Part shown: in pieces, positions 1-5,519 of the stretch
Position numbering within the stretch: position 1 is the first letter of the stretch
Layout of the letters: every line of letters begins with the position of its first letter
Source of the DNA: Aquamicrobium sp.
GTDB taxonomy: Bacteria; Pseudomonadota; Alphaproteobacteria; Rhizobiales; Rhizobiaceae
DNA: 7,307 nt
Direction of reading: 5' to 3'
Assembly: GCA_014860725.1 (NCBI GenBank)
Contig: JACZJD010000047.1
Location: forward strand, 1-7,307
The notes under the pieces: model-generated
Seen by the model: the letters and a program-made list of their open reading frames with translations, nothing else
Told to the model about the DNA's origin: nothing
Databases searched by the model: none
Translations under genes and position numbers: made by a program

Positions 1-401
1 TGCTGATGAACCCGCCTTTCAACGAGGCGGCGGACCGCGCCTCGCCCGATGCGCTGCGCCGCACGGCCCATGTCATGGAGGACGGCATGTTCGGGCGCTG
101 GCTGCGCACGGCGAGCGCCATTCTCAAGCCGCGCGGCGGGCTGGCGCTGATCGCGCGGCCGCAGTCGCTCGGCGAAATCCTCGCCGCGCTCGAGGGCCGC
201 TTCGGCGATACGCGCATCCTTCCCGTCCACCCGCGCCCGGATGCGCCGGCGATCCGCATTCTCCTGCGCGCCGTGCGCGGCTCGCGCGCCGGGCTTTCCC
301 TCCTGCCGCCGCTCGTCCTCCACGACGATGCAGAAACCGGCCGCTTCTCGGCAAGGGCGGAGGCGGCGATCAACGGCCGCGCCACGCTCTTCGGCGACTG
401 A
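1..401 (+). CDS. N6-adenine methyltransferase, TrmN6-like (3' part)
   Basis: Only the C-terminal part is present; the frame is open to the left edge, with codons starting at base 3, and ends with TGA at 399-401. The visible protein begins LMNPPFN. NPPF is motif IV ([DNS]PP[YFW]) of the amino-methyltransferases, the active-site loop that holds the target adenine N6. After it comes a segment typical of the tRNA1(Val) A37 N6-methyltransferase family (TrmN6/YfiC): a hydrophobic strand near GGLALIARPQ, then an ILPVHPRPDAPAIRILLRA strand pair. The likely role is S-adenosylmethionine-dependent methylation of tRNA in the cytoplasm; the exact substrate is inferred. The SAM-binding motif I lies outside the window. 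A related rRNA or protein methyltransferase cannot be excluded. Confidence 0.8.
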   Translation, partial: LMNPPFNEAADRASPDALRRTAHVMEDGMFGRWLRTASAILKPRGGLALIARPQSLGEILAALEGRFGDTRILPVHPRPDAPAIRILLRAVRGSRAGLSLLPPLVLHDDAETGRFSARAEAAINGRATLFGD

Positions 402-541
402 CAAATCGGCGGCCCGCGGGCGGTTTCGCCGGCGGCGGCATTGCGCGGCGGCGGCGAATGCCTACATGGAAACGGCCCGGGGCGGGCGGCAGAGCCGCGT
501 TCCTTCTTCGGGTCACATGCTTCGATGGAGAACCGCCCGCC

Positions 542-1399
542 GTGAGACGACTTTTCAGCCGCCTGCTTCCCGCCGCCTACCGCTCCGGCGCCGTCACCAT
601 TCCCGTCATCCGCCTGCACGGCGCGATCATGGCCGGCGGCAACCAGTTCCGGCCGAGCCTGTCGCTCGCCGCCACGGCCGGGATGATCGAGAAGGCGTTC
701 GCCTTCAAGGATGCGCCGGCCGTCGCCATCTCCGTCAATTCGCCCGGCGGTTCGCCGGTGCAGTCGCGCCTGATCTACAAGCGCATCCGCGACCTTGCGG
801 CGGAGAAGAACAAGCGCGTCCTCGTCTTCGTCGAGGACGTCGCGGCCTCCGGCGGCTACATGATCGCGATTGCCGGCGACGAGATCGTCGCCGACCCCTC
901 CTCCATCGTCGGCTCGATCGGCGTGGTGTCGGCCGGCTTCGGCTTCCCGGCTCTCCTCAAGAAGATCGGCGTCGAGCGGCGCGTGCACACGGCCGGGCAG
1001 AACAAGTCGATCCTCGACCCGTTCCAGCCCGAGAAGAAGGAGGACGTCGAGCGGCTGAAGGCGCTCCAGCTCGAGATCCACGACACCTTCATCGAGCTGG
1101 TCAGGGAGCGGCGCGGTGCCAGGCTCGCCGACGACCCCGACCTGTTCACCGGCCTGTTCTGGACGGGAAGGAAGGGGCTGGAGCTCGGCCTCGTCGATGC
1201 GCTGGGCGACATGCGCGCCTTTCTCAAGGAGCGCTACGGCGAGAAGACGAAGCTCCAGCTCGTCACTGCGCCGCGCGGCCTGTTCGGCCGCCGCCTCGGC
1301 CTGTTCGGCTCGAAGGGCGCCGAGATCGCGGCGTCCGCCGCCGACGGGCTGGCGGATGCGGCGCAGGAACGCGCCCTGTGGGCCCGTTTCGGGCTTTGA
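542..1399 (+). CDS. S49 family serine peptidase (SppA-like, short form)
   Basis: Predicted protein of 285 aa, a single-domain S49 peptidase with the ClpP/crotonase fold. Visible motifs are NSPGGSP (about residues 66-72, oxyanion-hole loop), AASGGY with the likely nucleophile Ser103, and AGQNKSILDPF with the likely general base Lys155. The 52-residue Ser-Lys spacing equals that of Bacillus SppA (Ser147/Lys199). Family members degrade leftover signal peptides or other membrane-associated peptides. No signal peptide or clear membrane helix is visible, so it may act at the inner face of the membrane or in the cytosol (inference). I chose GTG at 542 because the protein then begins VRRLFSRLLP, as rhizobial homologues do, with GGAG at 527-530 upstream. 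An ATG at 458 would add 28 residues with no family character. The 140 nt before the gene hold short GC palindromes and no convincing promoter. Confidence 0.88.
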   Translation: MRRLFSRLLPAAYRSGAVTIPVIRLHGAIMAGGNQFRPSLSLAATAGMIEKAFAFKDAPAVAISVNSPGGSPVQSRLIYKRIRDLAAEKNKRVLVFVEDVAASGGYMIAIAGDEIVADPSSIVGSIGVVSAGFGFPALLKKIGVERRVHTAGQNKSILDPFQPEKKEDVERLKALQLEIHDTFIELVRERRGARLADDPDLFTGLFWTGRKGLELGLVDALGDMRAFLKERYGEKTKLQLVTAPRGLFGRRLGLFGSKGAEIAASAADGLADAAQERALWARFGL

Positions 1400-1423
1400 C
1401 GCCGGGCGAAAAGGCTCTAAATT
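1396..1423 (+). promoter_or_regulatory. Putative sigma-70-type promoter
   Basis: TTGACG (1396-1401), a 16-nt spacer, then TAAATT (1418-1423). The -35 matches the consensus at five of six positions, and the -10 keeps the key TA...T. It overlaps the stop codon of the S49 peptidase gene and lies about 50 nt upstream of the small membrane protein gene. It could therefore drive that gene together with ispE and moaB. Predicted by eye only. Confidence 0.42.
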
Positions 1424-1472
1424 CGACAGAAGGCAGCAACCCGTCGCACCGTCGCAGCAAGGAGGACCGGAC

Positions 1473-1658
1473 ATGCCGCAGCTCATCTTCTTCGCCGTGC
1501 TCGGCGTGGCCGCCTGGTTCGGCTATCGCGCGTTCATCCGCGAGGCCGAGCGCGTGACGGCCAAGGCGCGGCGCACCGAGGCGGAGCGGCGGGCCGGCTC
1601 GCACGGCACGCTGGTCAAGGACCCGCGGACCGGCGAATACCACCTCCTCAAGGACTGA
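1473..1658 (+). CDS. Small single-pass membrane protein, unknown function
   Basis: A 61-aa ORF with an excellent ribosome binding site, AAGGAGGA at 1459-1466, 6 nt before the ATG. I do not recognise a named family. Residues 3-21 form one hydrophobic helix (IFFAVLGVAAWFGYRAF), followed by a charged, Arg/Glu/Ala-rich amphipathic stretch (residues 22-41). The conserved-looking tail is GTLVKDPRTGEYHLLKD. The likely arrangement is an N-terminal membrane anchor with a cytosolic tail, by the positive-inside rule. It sits 40 nt before ispE on the same strand and probably shares its transcript. The strong Shine-Dalgarno sequence and the codon usage, which is like that of its neighbours, support a real gene. 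The function is unknown. Confidence 0.75.
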   Translation: MPQLIFFAVLGVAAWFGYRAFIREAERVTAKARRTEAERRAGSHGTLVKDPRTGEYHLLKD

Positions 1659-1698
1659 TCCCGAAGGACGAACCTGCAAGGACCGGGCCGCCGTCCCC

Positions 1699-2589
1699 AT
1701 GGCCGAGACGATCACCGAGAGCGCACCGGCCAAGGTGAACCTTGCGCTGCACGTGACCGGACGCCGGCACGACGGCTACCATCTCCTCGACACGCTGGTC
1801 GTGTTCGCCGAAGCCGCGGACCGCGTCACCGTCCGCCCGGCGGCGCAGGACGCCTTCGCCGTCTGCGGCCCGTTTGCGCAGACCGTGCCGACGGACGGCG
1901 CCAACCTCGTCCTCAGGGCGCGCGACATGTTGCGCGCGCTGGCGGGCGAGCGGGCCTTTCCGGTCGCGATCGCGCTCGAAAAGAACCTGCCGGTGGCGTC
2001 GGGCATCGGCGGCGGGTCGAGCGATGCCGCGGCCGCGTTGCGCGCGCTCGTCCGGCTGTGGGGCCTCGACCTCTCCGCGGACAAACTCGCCGCGGCCGCG
2101 CTGCCCCTCGGGGCGGACCTGCCGATGTGCCTTGCCGCCGGGCCGCTCGTGGCGCAAGGCATCGGCGAGGCGCTGACGCCGGTGGCGGGCCTGCCGCATC
2201 TCCACATGGTGCTCGTCAATCCGGGGGTCGCCGTGGCGACGCCGGCGGTGTTCGGGGCGCTCGGACGGCGCGACAACCCGCCGCTTCCCGCCCTGCCGGC
2301 GGCGCCGGATTTCACGGCGTTCACCAACTGGCTGGAAACCACGCGCAACGACCTCGAAGCGCCGGCCGTCTCGGTCGCGCCGGAAATCGCGTCCTGCCTT
2401 TCGGCGCTTCGGGACGGCGGCGCCGCACTTGTCCGCATGTCCGGCTCGGGCGCGACGTGCTTCGGGCTCTTCCCCTCGCGACAGGACGCCGCGCAGGCGG
2501 CGGCGGCCATCGCCGCCGCGCATCCGTCGTGGTACATCGCAGCGACCAAGACCACGGACAGCGAGAGGCAAGCCGATGGCCCACACTGA
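1699..2589 (+). CDS. ispE: 4-diphosphocytidyl-2-C-methyl-D-erythritol kinase
   Basis: A 296-aa GHMP-family kinase. It phosphorylates the 2-hydroxyl of CDP-methylerythritol with ATP, the fourth step of the MEP pathway to isopentenyl diphosphate, in the cytosol. Motif 1 is APAKVNLALHVTGRRHDGYH (residues 9-28), with the catalytic lysine as Lys12. The glycine-rich ATP loop LPVASGIGGGSSDAAA spans 97-112. GADLPM (138-143) supplies the catalytic base Asp140. The C-terminal motif RMSGSGATCFGLF is at 246-258. Length is normal for the family. Start: ATG 1699 gives the usual short lead before the first motif, and no alternative start fits. The Shine-Dalgarno is weak (AAGGAC at about 1678-1683, distant), so translation may depend partly on the upstream small gene. 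The 3' end overlaps moaB by 14 nt. Confidence 0.96.
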   Translation: MAETITESAPAKVNLALHVTGRRHDGYHLLDTLVVFAEAADRVTVRPAAQDAFAVCGPFAQTVPTDGANLVLRARDMLRALAGERAFPVAIALEKNLPVASGIGGGSSDAAAALRALVRLWGLDLSADKLAAAALPLGADLPMCLAAGPLVAQGIGEALTPVAGLPHLHMVLVNPGVAVATPAVFGALGRRDNPPLPALPAAPDFTAFTNWLETTRNDLEAPAVSVAPEIASCLSALRDGGAALVRMSGSGATCFGLFPSRQDAAQAAAAIAAAHPSWYIAATKTTDSERQADGPH

Positions 2590-3133
2590 CGAAACCCGCC
2601 CGTTCCTGCCCGTCGGCTTCGCCGTGCTGGCCGTCTCGGACACCCGCACCCTCGAAGACGACAAGTCGGGCCGCACGCTCGCGGAGCGCATCGAGGCCGC
2701 CGGCCACAGGCTGGTGGCACGCGAGATCGTCACCGACGACGTCGAGGCGATCCGCGCCGTGGTGCGGCGCTGGGCGGCGGACCCGGCCGTGGACGCCGTG
2801 CTTGCCACCGGCGGCACCGGCTTCACGGGCCGCGACGTGACGCCGGAAGCCGTCGAGCCGCTGTTCGACAAGCGCATGGACGGCTTCTCGCAGGTGTTCC
2901 ACCGCATCTCCTACGACAAGATCGGCACGTCGACGATCCAGTCGCGGGCGACGGCCGGCGTGGTCGGCACCACCTTCGTCTTCGCCCTGCCCGGCTCGCC
3001 CGGCGCCTGCCGCGACGCCTGGGACCACATCCTTCAGCCGCAGTTCGACTACCGCCACATGCCGTGCAACTTCGTGGAGATCATGCCGCGGCTCGACGAG
3101 CACCTGAAGCGCGGCGGCGGCAAGTCGGCCTGA
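2576..3133 (+). CDS. moaB: Molybdenum cofactor biosynthesis protein B (MoaB/MogA family)
   Basis: A 185-aa protein of the MoaB/MogA/MoeA-C fold. Active family members adenylylate molybdopterin with ATP before molybdate insertion; some MoaB proteins, such as that of E. coli, appear dispensable, so activity is inferred. Motifs: VSDTRTLEDDKSG (residues 20-32), the molybdopterin-binding TGGTGFTGRDVTPEAV (78-93) with the key Asp in GRD, and ALPGSPGACRDAW (137-149). Length and motifs are complete. The start ATG 2576 lies inside the end of ispE (14-nt overlap) and has GAGAGG at about 2562-2567, so translational coupling with ispE is likely. The pathways are unrelated, so the pairing looks positional rather than functional. 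Confidence 0.93.
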   Translation: MAHTDETRPFLPVGFAVLAVSDTRTLEDDKSGRTLAERIEAAGHRLVAREIVTDDVEAIRAVVRRWAADPAVDAVLATGGTGFTGRDVTPEAVEPLFDKRMDGFSQVFHRISYDKIGTSTIQSRATAGVVGTTFVFALPGSPGACRDAWDHILQPQFDYRHMPCNFVEIMPRLDEHLKRGGGKSA

Positions 3134-3179
3134 CCTAAAGACTCTCCCCGGCCATCGACGCTCACGGCGACTTTCCCGC

Positions 3180-3202
3180 CGCGGATATCGGCCGCGCATT
3201 TT
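3180..3202 (+). terminator. Weak candidate intrinsic terminator after moaB
   Basis: CGCGG (3180-3184) pairs with CCGCG (3192-3196) around a 7-nt loop, followed by CATTTT (3197-3202). The stem is short and the T-run has only four bases. It would separate the ispE-moaB unit from the promoter of the next gene. Low confidence. Confidence 0.3.
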
Positions 3203-3203
3203 A

Positions 3204-3218
3204 GTTCTTGATTTGTTC
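3204..3218 (+). promoter_or_regulatory. LexA-type SOS box (GTTC-N7-GTTC)
   Basis: GTTC (3204-3207), seven bases TTGATTT, GTTC (3215-3218). This is an exact match to the direct-repeat operator recognised by LexA in Alphaproteobacteria. It lies in the only AT-rich stretch of the region, about 65 nt upstream of the radical SAM start, and covers the likely -35 element, a position suited to repression. LexA binding is inferred from the motif. Confidence 0.65.
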
Positions 3219-3242
3219 TCATTTCGGCGATAGGAATAATTT
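3208..3242 (+). promoter_or_regulatory. Putative promoter of the radical SAM gene
   Basis: Two overlapping readings are possible: TTGATT (3208-3213) with 17 nt to TAGGAA (3231-3236), or TTGTTC (3213-3218) with 18 nt to TAATTT (3237-3242). In both, the -35 lies within or against the LexA-type box. The AT-rich composition contrasts sharply with the surrounding sequence. Transcription would start near 3243-3250, giving a leader of about 35-40 nt. Confidence 0.5.
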
Positions 3243-3281
3243 CATTAAAGGCGAGTCGCCCGCGAGGCCGTGGAGACCCGG

Positions 3282-4436
3282 ATGGAACCGATCAGACAAG
3301 CAGACATGGCCGCCTTCGCCGGCGGCGGCGCACCGCTCGCCAATGCGGTGATCGAGGAGAGCGGCCTGCGCGTCGGCTTCGACCGCCGGCGCGGACGCGG
3401 CGCGGGCGTCAACCCGTCCGGCCGCTACGAGCCGGTCTCGCGCCACGTGTTCGACGACGGCTGGAGCAGCCTCGAGGAGCTGCCGCCGTTCAAGACGCAG
3501 GTGCAGGTGGAGCGGCCGCGCACCATCATCACCCGCAACGATTCCCCCGACATCGGTTTCGACCGCTCGATCAACCCCTATCGCGGCTGCGAGCACGGCT
3601 GCGTCTACTGCTTCGCGCGGCCGACCCATGCCTATATGGGGCTGTCGCCGGGGCTGGACTTCGAGGCCAGGCTGTTCGCCAAGCCCGACGCGCCGCGCCT
3701 TCTGGAGCGCGAGCTGGCCAAGCCCGGCTACGAGCCGAAGACCATCGCCATCGGCACCAACACCGACCCCTACCAGCCGGTCGAGAAGCAGTGGCGCATC
3801 ATGCGCGAGATCCTCGAAGTGCTGGAGGCGCACAACCACCCGGTCGGCATCGTCACCAAATCGGCGCTGGTGACGCGCGACATCGACATCCTGTCGCGCA
3901 TGGCCGGCAAGGGGCTGGTGAAGGTGGCCCTGTCCGTGACCACGCTCGACCGGACGCTGGCGCGGACCATGGAGCCGCGCGCCTCGACGCCACCGAGGCG
4001 GCTGGAGGCGATGCGGGCGCTGGCGGAGGCCGGCATTCCCGTGTCGGTGATGGCCGCGCCCATCGTGCCGGCGCTCAACGACCAGGAGATCGAACGCATC
4101 CTCGAATCCGGTTATGCAGCAGGCGCGCGCGAGGCGGGCTATGTCCTCTTGCGCCTGCCGCTGGAGGTGGCGCCCATCTTCAAGGACTGGCTGCTGCGCC
4201 ACTATCCCGACCGCTACCGCCACGTGATGTCGCTCATTCGCTCGATGCGCGGCGGCAAGGACTACGACGCCGAATGGGGCAAGCGGATGAAGGGAAGCGG
4301 CCCCTATGCCTGGCAGATCGGCCGCCGCTTCGAGATCGCGGCCAAGCGGCTCGGCCTCAACGTCGAGAGGCGGCGGCTGCGCCACGACCTGTTCAAGCCG
4401 CCGGGGATAGCCGGCGAGCAGCTCACGCTGCTTTAG
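3282..4436 (+). CDS. PA0069-family radical SAM protein (SplB-like, COG1533 type)
   Basis: A 384-aa radical SAM protein. INPYRGCEHGCVYCFARPTH carries the CX3CX2C cluster motif, with Cys103, Cys107 and Cys110 as likely ligands of the [4Fe-4S] cluster that cleaves S-adenosylmethionine. IGTNTDPYQPVE (about 157-168) and the later VTTLD, EPRAS and APIVPALND segments are typical of the PA0069/Rv2578c family. That family is related to spore photoproduct lyase and often labelled 'DNA repair photolyase', although its substrate is not established. I prefer ATG 3282 because GGAG (3272-3275) sits 6 nt before it; GTG 3270 has only GAGG 2 nt away. It is probably expressed alone, from a promoter overlapped by a LexA-type box. 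That fits a DNA-damage role by inference. The C-terminus (GEQLTLL) appears intact. Confidence 0.92.
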   Translation: MEPIRQADMAAFAGGGAPLANAVIEESGLRVGFDRRRGRGAGVNPSGRYEPVSRHVFDDGWSSLEELPPFKTQVQVERPRTIITRNDSPDIGFDRSINPYRGCEHGCVYCFARPTHAYMGLSPGLDFEARLFAKPDAPRLLERELAKPGYEPKTIAIGTNTDPYQPVEKQWRIMREILEVLEAHNHPVGIVTKSALVTRDIDILSRMAGKGLVKVALSVTTLDRTLARTMEPRASTPPRRLEAMRALAEAGIPVSVMAAPIVPALNDQEIERILESGYAAGAREAGYVLLRLPLEVAPIFKDWLLRHYPDRYRHVMSLIRSMRGGKDYDAEWGKRMKGSGPYAWQIGRRFEIAAKRLGLNVERRRLRHDLFKPPGIAGEQLTLL

Positions 4437-4453
4437 CCGGCACTCCGGCCGCG

Positions 4454-4493
4454 ACGCGAGGGGTCGTCCCCCGCGTTGCGGCAGGCCGCAACG
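4454..4493 (+). repeat. Overlapping stem-loops after the radical SAM gene
   Basis: Two GC-rich hairpins share bases 4474-4476. The first pairs ACGCG/CGCGT and GGGG/CCCC (4454-4476) with one bulged A and a TCGT loop. The second is a perfect 8-bp stem, CGTTGCGG (4474-4481) and CCGCAACG (4486-4493), with a CAGG loop. They cannot fully form together. A related smaller hairpin, TGCGG-CAA-CCGCA, follows at 4516-4528. No T-run follows, so this is at best a factor-assisted terminator or 3'-end stabiliser, or part of a small palindromic repeat family. Confidence 0.45.
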
Positions 4494-4612
4494 GTTCGGG
4501 CCATCGGCACGGCCTTGCGGCAACCGCAGTTCGAGGGCGGCACGCCTGTTGCGCGGCGGCGCCCCAAAAAAGATCCCGTCCGGCTTTCCTGTCCCCATGA
4601 GCCGGTCGGTCG

Positions 4613-4644
4613 CCTTCCCTGCCCCGCCCCAGGAACAGGGAAGG
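4613..4644 (+). repeat. 9-bp inverted repeat upstream of rnhB
   Basis: CCTTCCCTG (4613-4621) and CAGGGAAGG (4636-4644) are perfect inverted copies around a 14-nt loop. It lies 40 nt before the rnhB start codon and just before a second, longer inverted repeat. No T-run follows. It may be a leader hairpin or a dimeric protein-binding site. The rest of the 248-nt gap (4437-4684) shows no gene I can support. Confidence 0.5.
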
Positions 4645-4650
4645 TCTTGC

Positions 4651-4710
4651 GGAGAATCGGGGTCGATGCGAGCATTGCCGCACCATGTCTCGCACGAGCC
4701 CCGATTCTCC
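4651..4710 (+). repeat. 22-nt-arm inverted repeat enclosing the rnhB start codon
   Basis: Left arm 4651-4672 and right arm 4689-4710. The outer 12 bp (GGAGAATCGGGG and CCCCGATTCTCC) and inner 5 bp (GCGAG and CTCGC) are perfectly complementary, separated by 5 unmatched positions. The 16-nt loop (4673-4688) contains the ATG of rnhB (4685-4687). Each arm has a GANTC site (GAATC 4654-4658, GATTC 4703-4707), the target of the alphaproteobacterial CcrM methylase. In RNA it would form a hairpin presenting the start codon in its loop; in DNA it could bind a dimeric regulator. Its role is unknown. Confidence 0.6.
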
Positions 4711-5335
4711 CCTTCTTTTCGACCTGCCCGTCCGGCCCGACTTCTCGCTGGAGCTGTCGGCGAGGCGGGAGGGGGCATGGCCGGTCGCGGGCACGGACGA
4801 GGCCGGGCGCGGGCCGCTCGCCGGGCCGGTGGCGGCCGCTTCGAGACGCTTCGAATCGTCGAGCCCGTCGGGAATGTCGTCGGGATCGAGGATGACCGCA
4901 GCGGCCGCCCGCGAGGCGGTCTTTGCGGACATTCTCGAGCGGGCGCTCGCCGTTTCCTTCGCCTCGCTCTGCGCGGCATCCATCGACGCCGGGGACATCC
5001 GCAAGGCGAGCCTCGAGGCGATGCGGCGGGCGGTCGCCGGGCTGTCGATACCGCCGCGCATGGTGCTCGCGGACGGGCGCGACGTGCCGCCGGGCCTTCG
5101 CTGCCTGGGCCGCGCGGTGGTGAAGGGCGACCAGCGCTCGCAGTCGATCGCGGCGGCCTCGATCGTGGCCAAGGTGGTTCGCGACAGGATGATGATGCGG
5201 ACGGGCCTGTGCGACGCCCGCTACGGCTTCGAGATCCACATGGGCTACGCCACCGTCAGGCACAGGATGGCCATCACCGTGCACGGCCCCGCCTCGCGGC
5301 TGCACCGCCTCTCCTTCGCCCCCTTCAGGGCCTGA
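4685..5335 (+). CDS. rnhB: Ribonuclease HII carrying an internally inverted segment
   Basis: A 216-aa RNase HII, which cleaves the RNA strand of RNA-DNA hybrids and nicks at single ribonucleotides in DNA. The acidic catalytic residues are all present: Asp38 and Glu39 (GTDEAGRG), Asp130 (LADG) and Asp149 (VKGD), followed by [16 protein letters not shown]. The start [12 protein letters not shown] matches rhizobial homologues; it has no close Shine-Dalgarno and lies in a hairpin loop. The anomaly is at residues 53-72. The family has a core beta strand followed by a DSK[KR]L motif there, but this gene reads [20 protein letters not shown]. The minus strand of the same 59 bp encodes the missing part in frame ([10 protein letters not shown] then [10 protein letters not shown]). 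The ORF stays open, but the fold is probably disrupted and the product probably inactive in this orientation (inference). Everything outside the segment is normal. Confidence 0.9.
   Translation: MSRTSPDSPLLFDLPVRPDFSLELSARREGAWPVAGTDEAGRGPLAGPVAAASRRFESSSPSGMSSGSRMTAAAAREAVFADILERALAVSFASLCAASIDAGDIRKASLEAMRRAVAGLSIPPRMVLADGRDVPPGLRCLGRAVVKGDQRSQSIAAASIVAKVVRDRMMMRTGLCDARYGFEIHMGYATVRHRMAITVHGPASRLHRLSFAPFRA
4831..4909 (+). other. Inverted segment within rnhB, flanked by 10-bp inverted repeats
   Basis: GGCGGCCGCT (4831-4840) and AGCGGCCGCC (4900-4909) are exact inverted copies, and the match does not extend beyond 10 bp. The 59 bp between them (4841-4899) are reversed relative to the gene. 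Reverse-complementing them in place gives GPVAAA, then [10 protein letters not shown] and [10 protein letters not shown], then AAAREAVF. This is a canonical RNase HII core with no frameshift at either junction. Each repeat arm codes for an alanine run in either orientation, so the junctions are seamless. No recombinase gene is in the window. Origin by template switching, site-specific inversion or assembly error cannot be told from one sequence. Confidence 0.88.
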
Positions 5336-5344
5336 TAGTTTTTT
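5325..5344 (+). terminator. Weak candidate terminator at the end of rnhB
   Basis: TCAG/CTGA around GGC overlaps the rnhB stop codon and is followed by TAG and six T residues (5339-5344). The stem is only 4 bp, so the call rests mainly on the T-run. It would end rnhB transcription before the convergent atp operon. The rest of the gap to 5461 holds no gene I can support. Confidence 0.28.
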
Positions 5345-5461
5345 CCAAGGCTGCGCAAGGACGCATGCTCGGGCAGGGACGCAGGTCCGGGCCGATGGAG
5401 AAGCTGGTTCAGAACCCGCATCGCCTTCAGGGCCCTCTGTCATGCTGCCGGCGGTCTCCGC

Positions 5462-5488
5462 AAAAAAACGCCGCCCGGAGGCGGCGTT
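5462..5488 (-). terminator. Intrinsic terminator of the atp F0 operon
   Basis: Read on the minus strand: AACGCCGCC, a 4-nt loop, GGCGGCGTT, then a continuous run of T. The stem is a perfect 9 bp (5467-5475 with 5480-5488) and the T-tract covers 5462-5468, including the last two stem bases. It lies 31 nt after the atpF stop codon and is a textbook rho-independent terminator. Confidence 0.9.
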
Positions 5489-5519
5489 CCCTGTTCGGTT
5501 GCGGAGCCGGCCGTGCGGC

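Noticed and set aside
412..421. GCCCGCGGGC palindrome after the methyltransferase gene as a terminator
   Set aside because: A perfect palindrome with no loop and no T-run; expected by chance in GC-rich DNA.
441..468. Possible promoter TTGCGC-N16-TACATG before the S49 peptidase gene
   Set aside because: The match to the consensus is poor, and similar GC-rich patterns are common here by chance.
458..541. N-terminal extension of the S49 peptidase from ATG 458
   Set aside because: The 28 extra residues (MPTWKRPGAGG...) have no signal-peptide or family character. The GTG at 542 gives the usual family N-terminus and has a ribosome binding site.
1648..2907. Minus-strand 419-codon ORF antisense to ispE and moaB
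   Set aside because: It is Arg/Gly-rich, has no recognisable motifs, and is fully covered by two well-supported plus-strand genes.
4436..4449. GCCGG-CACT-CCGGC hairpin at the radical SAM stop codon as a terminator
   Set aside because: It has only 5 bp and no T-run, so it is not distinguishable from chance in this composition.
4651..4710. A second inversion, of the segment inside the start-codon inverted repeat
   Set aside because: Flipping the loop removes the in-frame start codon and creates no alternative one. The present N-terminus already matches homologues, so this segment appears to be in its native orientation.
3219..4979. Minus-strand 586-codon ORF antisense to the radical SAM gene
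   Set aside because: It is a shadow frame. The plus strand has a complete radical SAM family protein with its cysteine motif and a good ribosome binding site.
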